In this document: piece after piece, positions 21,824-23,498 of the stretch
Layout of the letters: each line of letters begins with the position of its first letter
How positions within the stretch are numbered: the first letter of the stretch is position 1
DNA from: JAZUOT01 sp045604805
GTDB lineage: Bacteria; Bacillota; Clostridia; Oscillospirales; Acutalibacteraceae
Direction: 5' to 3'
Length of the DNA: 23,498 bases
Assembly: GCA_045604805.1 (NCBI GenBank)
Contig: JAZUOT010000056.1
Coordinates: 1-23,498, forward strand
Made by a program: the position numbers and the translations under genes
The notes under the pieces: model-generated
What the model was told of the DNA's origin: nothing
The model's input: the letters and a program-made list of their open reading frames with translations, nothing else
Database searches by the model: none

Positions 21824-23047
21824 TTATTTACGATCAAAAATATCCATTATATCGCTGAATGTATCCTCGTCCTTATCGCTATCCTGTTTAGGTCTGACAG
21901 AAGGTGAAACATAATTACTTCTATATGGAGCAGGTTGAGGAGGTATCTGTGTGTTACTGTTTTCGACGCTAGTAGTGTTCCTCTGAGAAAAAACATTATC
22001 AAAGGGATTAATCCTAGAGGCAACATTCCTTTGACTATTATCTAAACCCATACCCGTATCCTCAGTTGTAATTTGAGGGACTACCGAATCTTTAGTTGAA
22101 AAACCAGTAGCTATAACCGTGATAAGCATTTCGTCTTCCATACTTTCATCAAATGCCGCGCCCCAAATAATATTAGCATCAGAAGCGGCTTGAGAAGAAA
22201 TAATGGCAGAAGCATTTTCGATCTCATCCAAACCGATGTCAGGTGAAGAAGTAATATTTATTATTACACCTTTAGCACCAGTAATCTCTGTTTCAAGTAA
22301 GGGGCTAGATATAGCCATGTTGGCTGCGACTTCAGCCTTGCCTTTACCATTAGAACGGCCAACACCCATATGTGCGTAACCAGCTTCGCTCATTATCGAG
22401 GTAACATCAGCAAAATCCAAGTTAACTATACCAGGAAGCAATATGAGGTCAGATATGCTTTGAACGCCCTGCCTTAATACATCATCAGCAACAGCAAAAG
22501 CGTTAGCCAAAGTAATTCGTTCTTCGCTGACGTATTTTAAGCGTTCATTTGGAATAACAATTAATGAGTCAACATTGTCTCTGAGAGCAGATATTCCTCT
22601 CTCAGCTTGTTCCATACGACGCTTTCCTTCAAACTCAAAAGGCTTAGTGACGATTCCAACTGTTAAAATTCCTAAGTCTCTAGCAATTTCTGCAATAATT
22701 GGAGCAGCACCAGTACCAGTTCCACCGCCCATACCAGCGGTAATGAAAACCATATCTGTACCACGTATGGCTGCCGCTATAGCCTCACGGCTTTCGTCGG
22801 CAGATTTTTGTCCAACTTCAGGAATTGACCCTGCGCCTTTTCCGTGAGTTATCTTTTCACCTATTTGTATTTTCTGTGTAGCTCTTGAGCGGTTTAAAGC
22901 TTGACAGTCAGTGTTAACTGTTATAAATTCTACACACTTTATCCCGCTAGAAACCATTCTATCTATAGCGTTGCCGCCGCCGCCACCAACGCCTATAACT
23001 TTTATTTGAACTATGTTATCGTATTCGTTATCTAACTCAAATCCCAT
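21824..23047 (-). CDS. ftsZ: Cell division GTPase FtsZ
   Basis: A 407-residue tubulin-like GTPase that polymerises into the division ring. GVGGGGGNAIDRM near 18-30 and the tubulin signature GMGGGTGTGAAP near 105-116 bind GTP. NLDFADV (about 210) is the synergy loop that completes the active site of the neighbouring subunit. A variable linker rich in Asn, Ser and Pro (about 320-392) leads to the C-terminal peptide DTFSDIMDIFDRK, which lacks the usual DIPxFLR core. GGAGG lies about 8 nt from the ATG. The gene appears monocistronic, with a promoter at 23110-23138 and a hairpin at 21756-21789. No ftsA precedes it; an insertion sequence does. Confidence 0.97.
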   Translation of the reverse strand: MGFELDNEYDNIVQIKVIGVGGGGGNAIDRMVSSGIKCVEFITVNTDCQALNRSRATQKIQIGEKITHGKGAGSIPEVGQKSADESREAIAAAIRGTDMVFITAGMGGGTGTGAAPIIAEIARDLGILTVGIVTKPFEFEGKRRMEQAERGISALRDNVDSLIVIPNERLKYVSEERITLANAFAVADDVLRQGVQSISDLILLPGIVNLDFADVTSIMSEAGYAHMGVGRSNGKGKAEVAANMAISSPLLETEITGAKGVIINITSSPDIGLDEIENASAIISSQAASDANIIWGAAFDESMEDEMLITVIATGFSTKDSVVPQITTEDTGMGLDNSQRNVASRINPFDNVFSQRNTTSVENSNTQIPPQPAPYRSNYVSPSVRPKQDSDKDEDTFSDIMDIFDRK

Positions 23048-23109
23048 CAGTTATTCCTCCAACTTCCGCTTGATCTAACACTTTCCATAAAGCAGCACAT
23101 ATACCATAA

Positions 23110-23138
23110 ATTTTATAGCAATCATTGAAATAAGTCAA
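23110..23138 (-). promoter_or_regulatory. Promoter of ftsZ next to the insertion element
   Basis: On the minus strand TTGACT (23133-23138) and TAAAAT (23110-23115) are separated by 17 nt, about 63 nt upstream of the ATG. The -35 box abuts the probable end of the insertion element near 23141. Confidence 0.65.
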
Positions 23139-23498
23139 TAGCCGTGAAGAGTAAAAACACGGCAAAAGCATTTACTTTTAAACAAAAACATGATATTAAA
23201 TAAAGTTGGGAGTGGAAGATAGATGAAAGAATTAATAGAGCGATTAGGCAAATTGACAGATACACGAAGGCAATGGGGAAATCTGCGACATAAATTAGTA
23301 GATATAGTATTCATCGGCTTGGTATCAGTGATATGCGGAGGAACAGATTTTGAACACATGGAAGACACTGGATACGGAAAGATAGAATGGTTCAAAAAAC
23401 GATTAGAATTACCTAATGGAATACCAGACAGTGATACATTCCGGCGCACTTTCGAGAGACTTAATCCGAAAGAATTATCAGAGATATTACAAGAAACA
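23139..23498 (+). mobile_element. ISAs1-type insertion sequence, left part
   Basis: The transposase reading frame from 23223 and about 80 bp of leader form the left part of an insertion sequence that runs off the window. Its exact left terminus is not determinable because the right end is missing. An inverted repeat, GCCGTG (23141-23146) with CACGGC (23158-23163), lies close to the likely end. Confidence 0.6.
23223..23498 (+). CDS. ISAs1-family transposase, N-terminal part
   Basis: The frame is open from ATG at 23223 to the window edge (92 codons). The sequence has the N-terminal region that accompanies the DDE domain in ISAs1/H-repeat transposases: RRQWGNLRHKLVDIVFIGL, then VICGGTDFEHMEDTGYGKIE, FKKRLELPNGIPDSDTFRR and TFERLNPKEL. 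The conserved pattern of Cys-Gly, Trp, and GIPSxDTFxR is recognisable. The catalytic DDE residues would lie beyond the edge, so integrity is unknown. The SD is weak (GGGAGTGG about 8 nt away). It is transcribed away from ftsZ. Confidence 0.85.
   Translation, partial: MKELIERLGKLTDTRRQWGNLRHKLVDIVFIGLVSVICGGTDFEHMEDTGYGKIEWFKKRLELPNGIPDSDTFRRTFERLNPKELSEILQET

Overview
This is an AT-rich bacterial chromosome segment. It has strong Shine-Dalgarno (SD) sequences, sigma-A promoters of the TTGACA-17-TATAAT type, an iron-sulfur two-subunit L-serine dehydratase, PduL, ComEC, a WYL regulator and FtsZ. This combination points to a Bacillota member, most likely an anaerobic clostridium (Oscillospiraceae/Lachnospiraceae-like). 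The species cannot be read from the window.

Layout. (1) 1-720: the 5' part of a minus-strand gene that runs off the left edge. It encodes a Nif11-like double-glycine leader, so it is a candidate peptide natural-product precursor. (2) 721-1292: a VanZ-family membrane protein behind tRNA-Arg(CCT), which has a perfect-consensus promoter. (3) 1603-4380: a shikimate-dehydrogenase-fold protein lacking the catalytic Lys/Asp pair, convergent with an RluA-type pseudouridine synthase and an unknown 8-TM protein. (4) 4434-4851: a minus-strand tRNA cluster Thr-Tyr-fMet with its own promoter and terminator. (5) 5185-9652: a plus-strand operon pduL-sdaAB-sdaAA-comEC, followed by mntP, which looks leaderless. 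(6) 10263-12407: minus-strand trpS and a WYL regulator. (7) 12754-16146: an accessory-looking stretch with a parvulin/SurA-like lipoprotein, an exported beta-helix repeat protein, a perfect 18-bp hairpin, an IS3-OrfA-like HTH protein with a hexanucleotide tandem repeat, and about 310 bp of apparently non-coding DNA. (8) 16147-18932: the minus-strand operon rsmD-coaD-coiled-coil protein-BaiN-like flavoprotein. (9) 19025-21717: cardiolipin synthase translationally coupled to an AI-2E-type transporter. (10) 21756-23138: ftsZ with its own promoter and a terminator. (11) 23139 to the end: the 5' part of an ISAs1-type transposase that starts just upstream of the ftsZ promoter.

How the genes fit together. 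Most are housekeeping genes: translation (tRNAs, trpS, rsmD, pseudouridine synthase), CoA synthesis, phospholipid synthesis, division, and serine catabolism to pyruvate next to a phosphotransacylase. The least explained items are the Nif11-like precursor at the left edge, the catalytically degenerate AroE paralogue, the ComEC whose metallo-beta-lactamase-like tail has lost its metal motif, and the secreted beta-helix protein with its neighbours. All identities come from reading motifs by eye; no database search was done.
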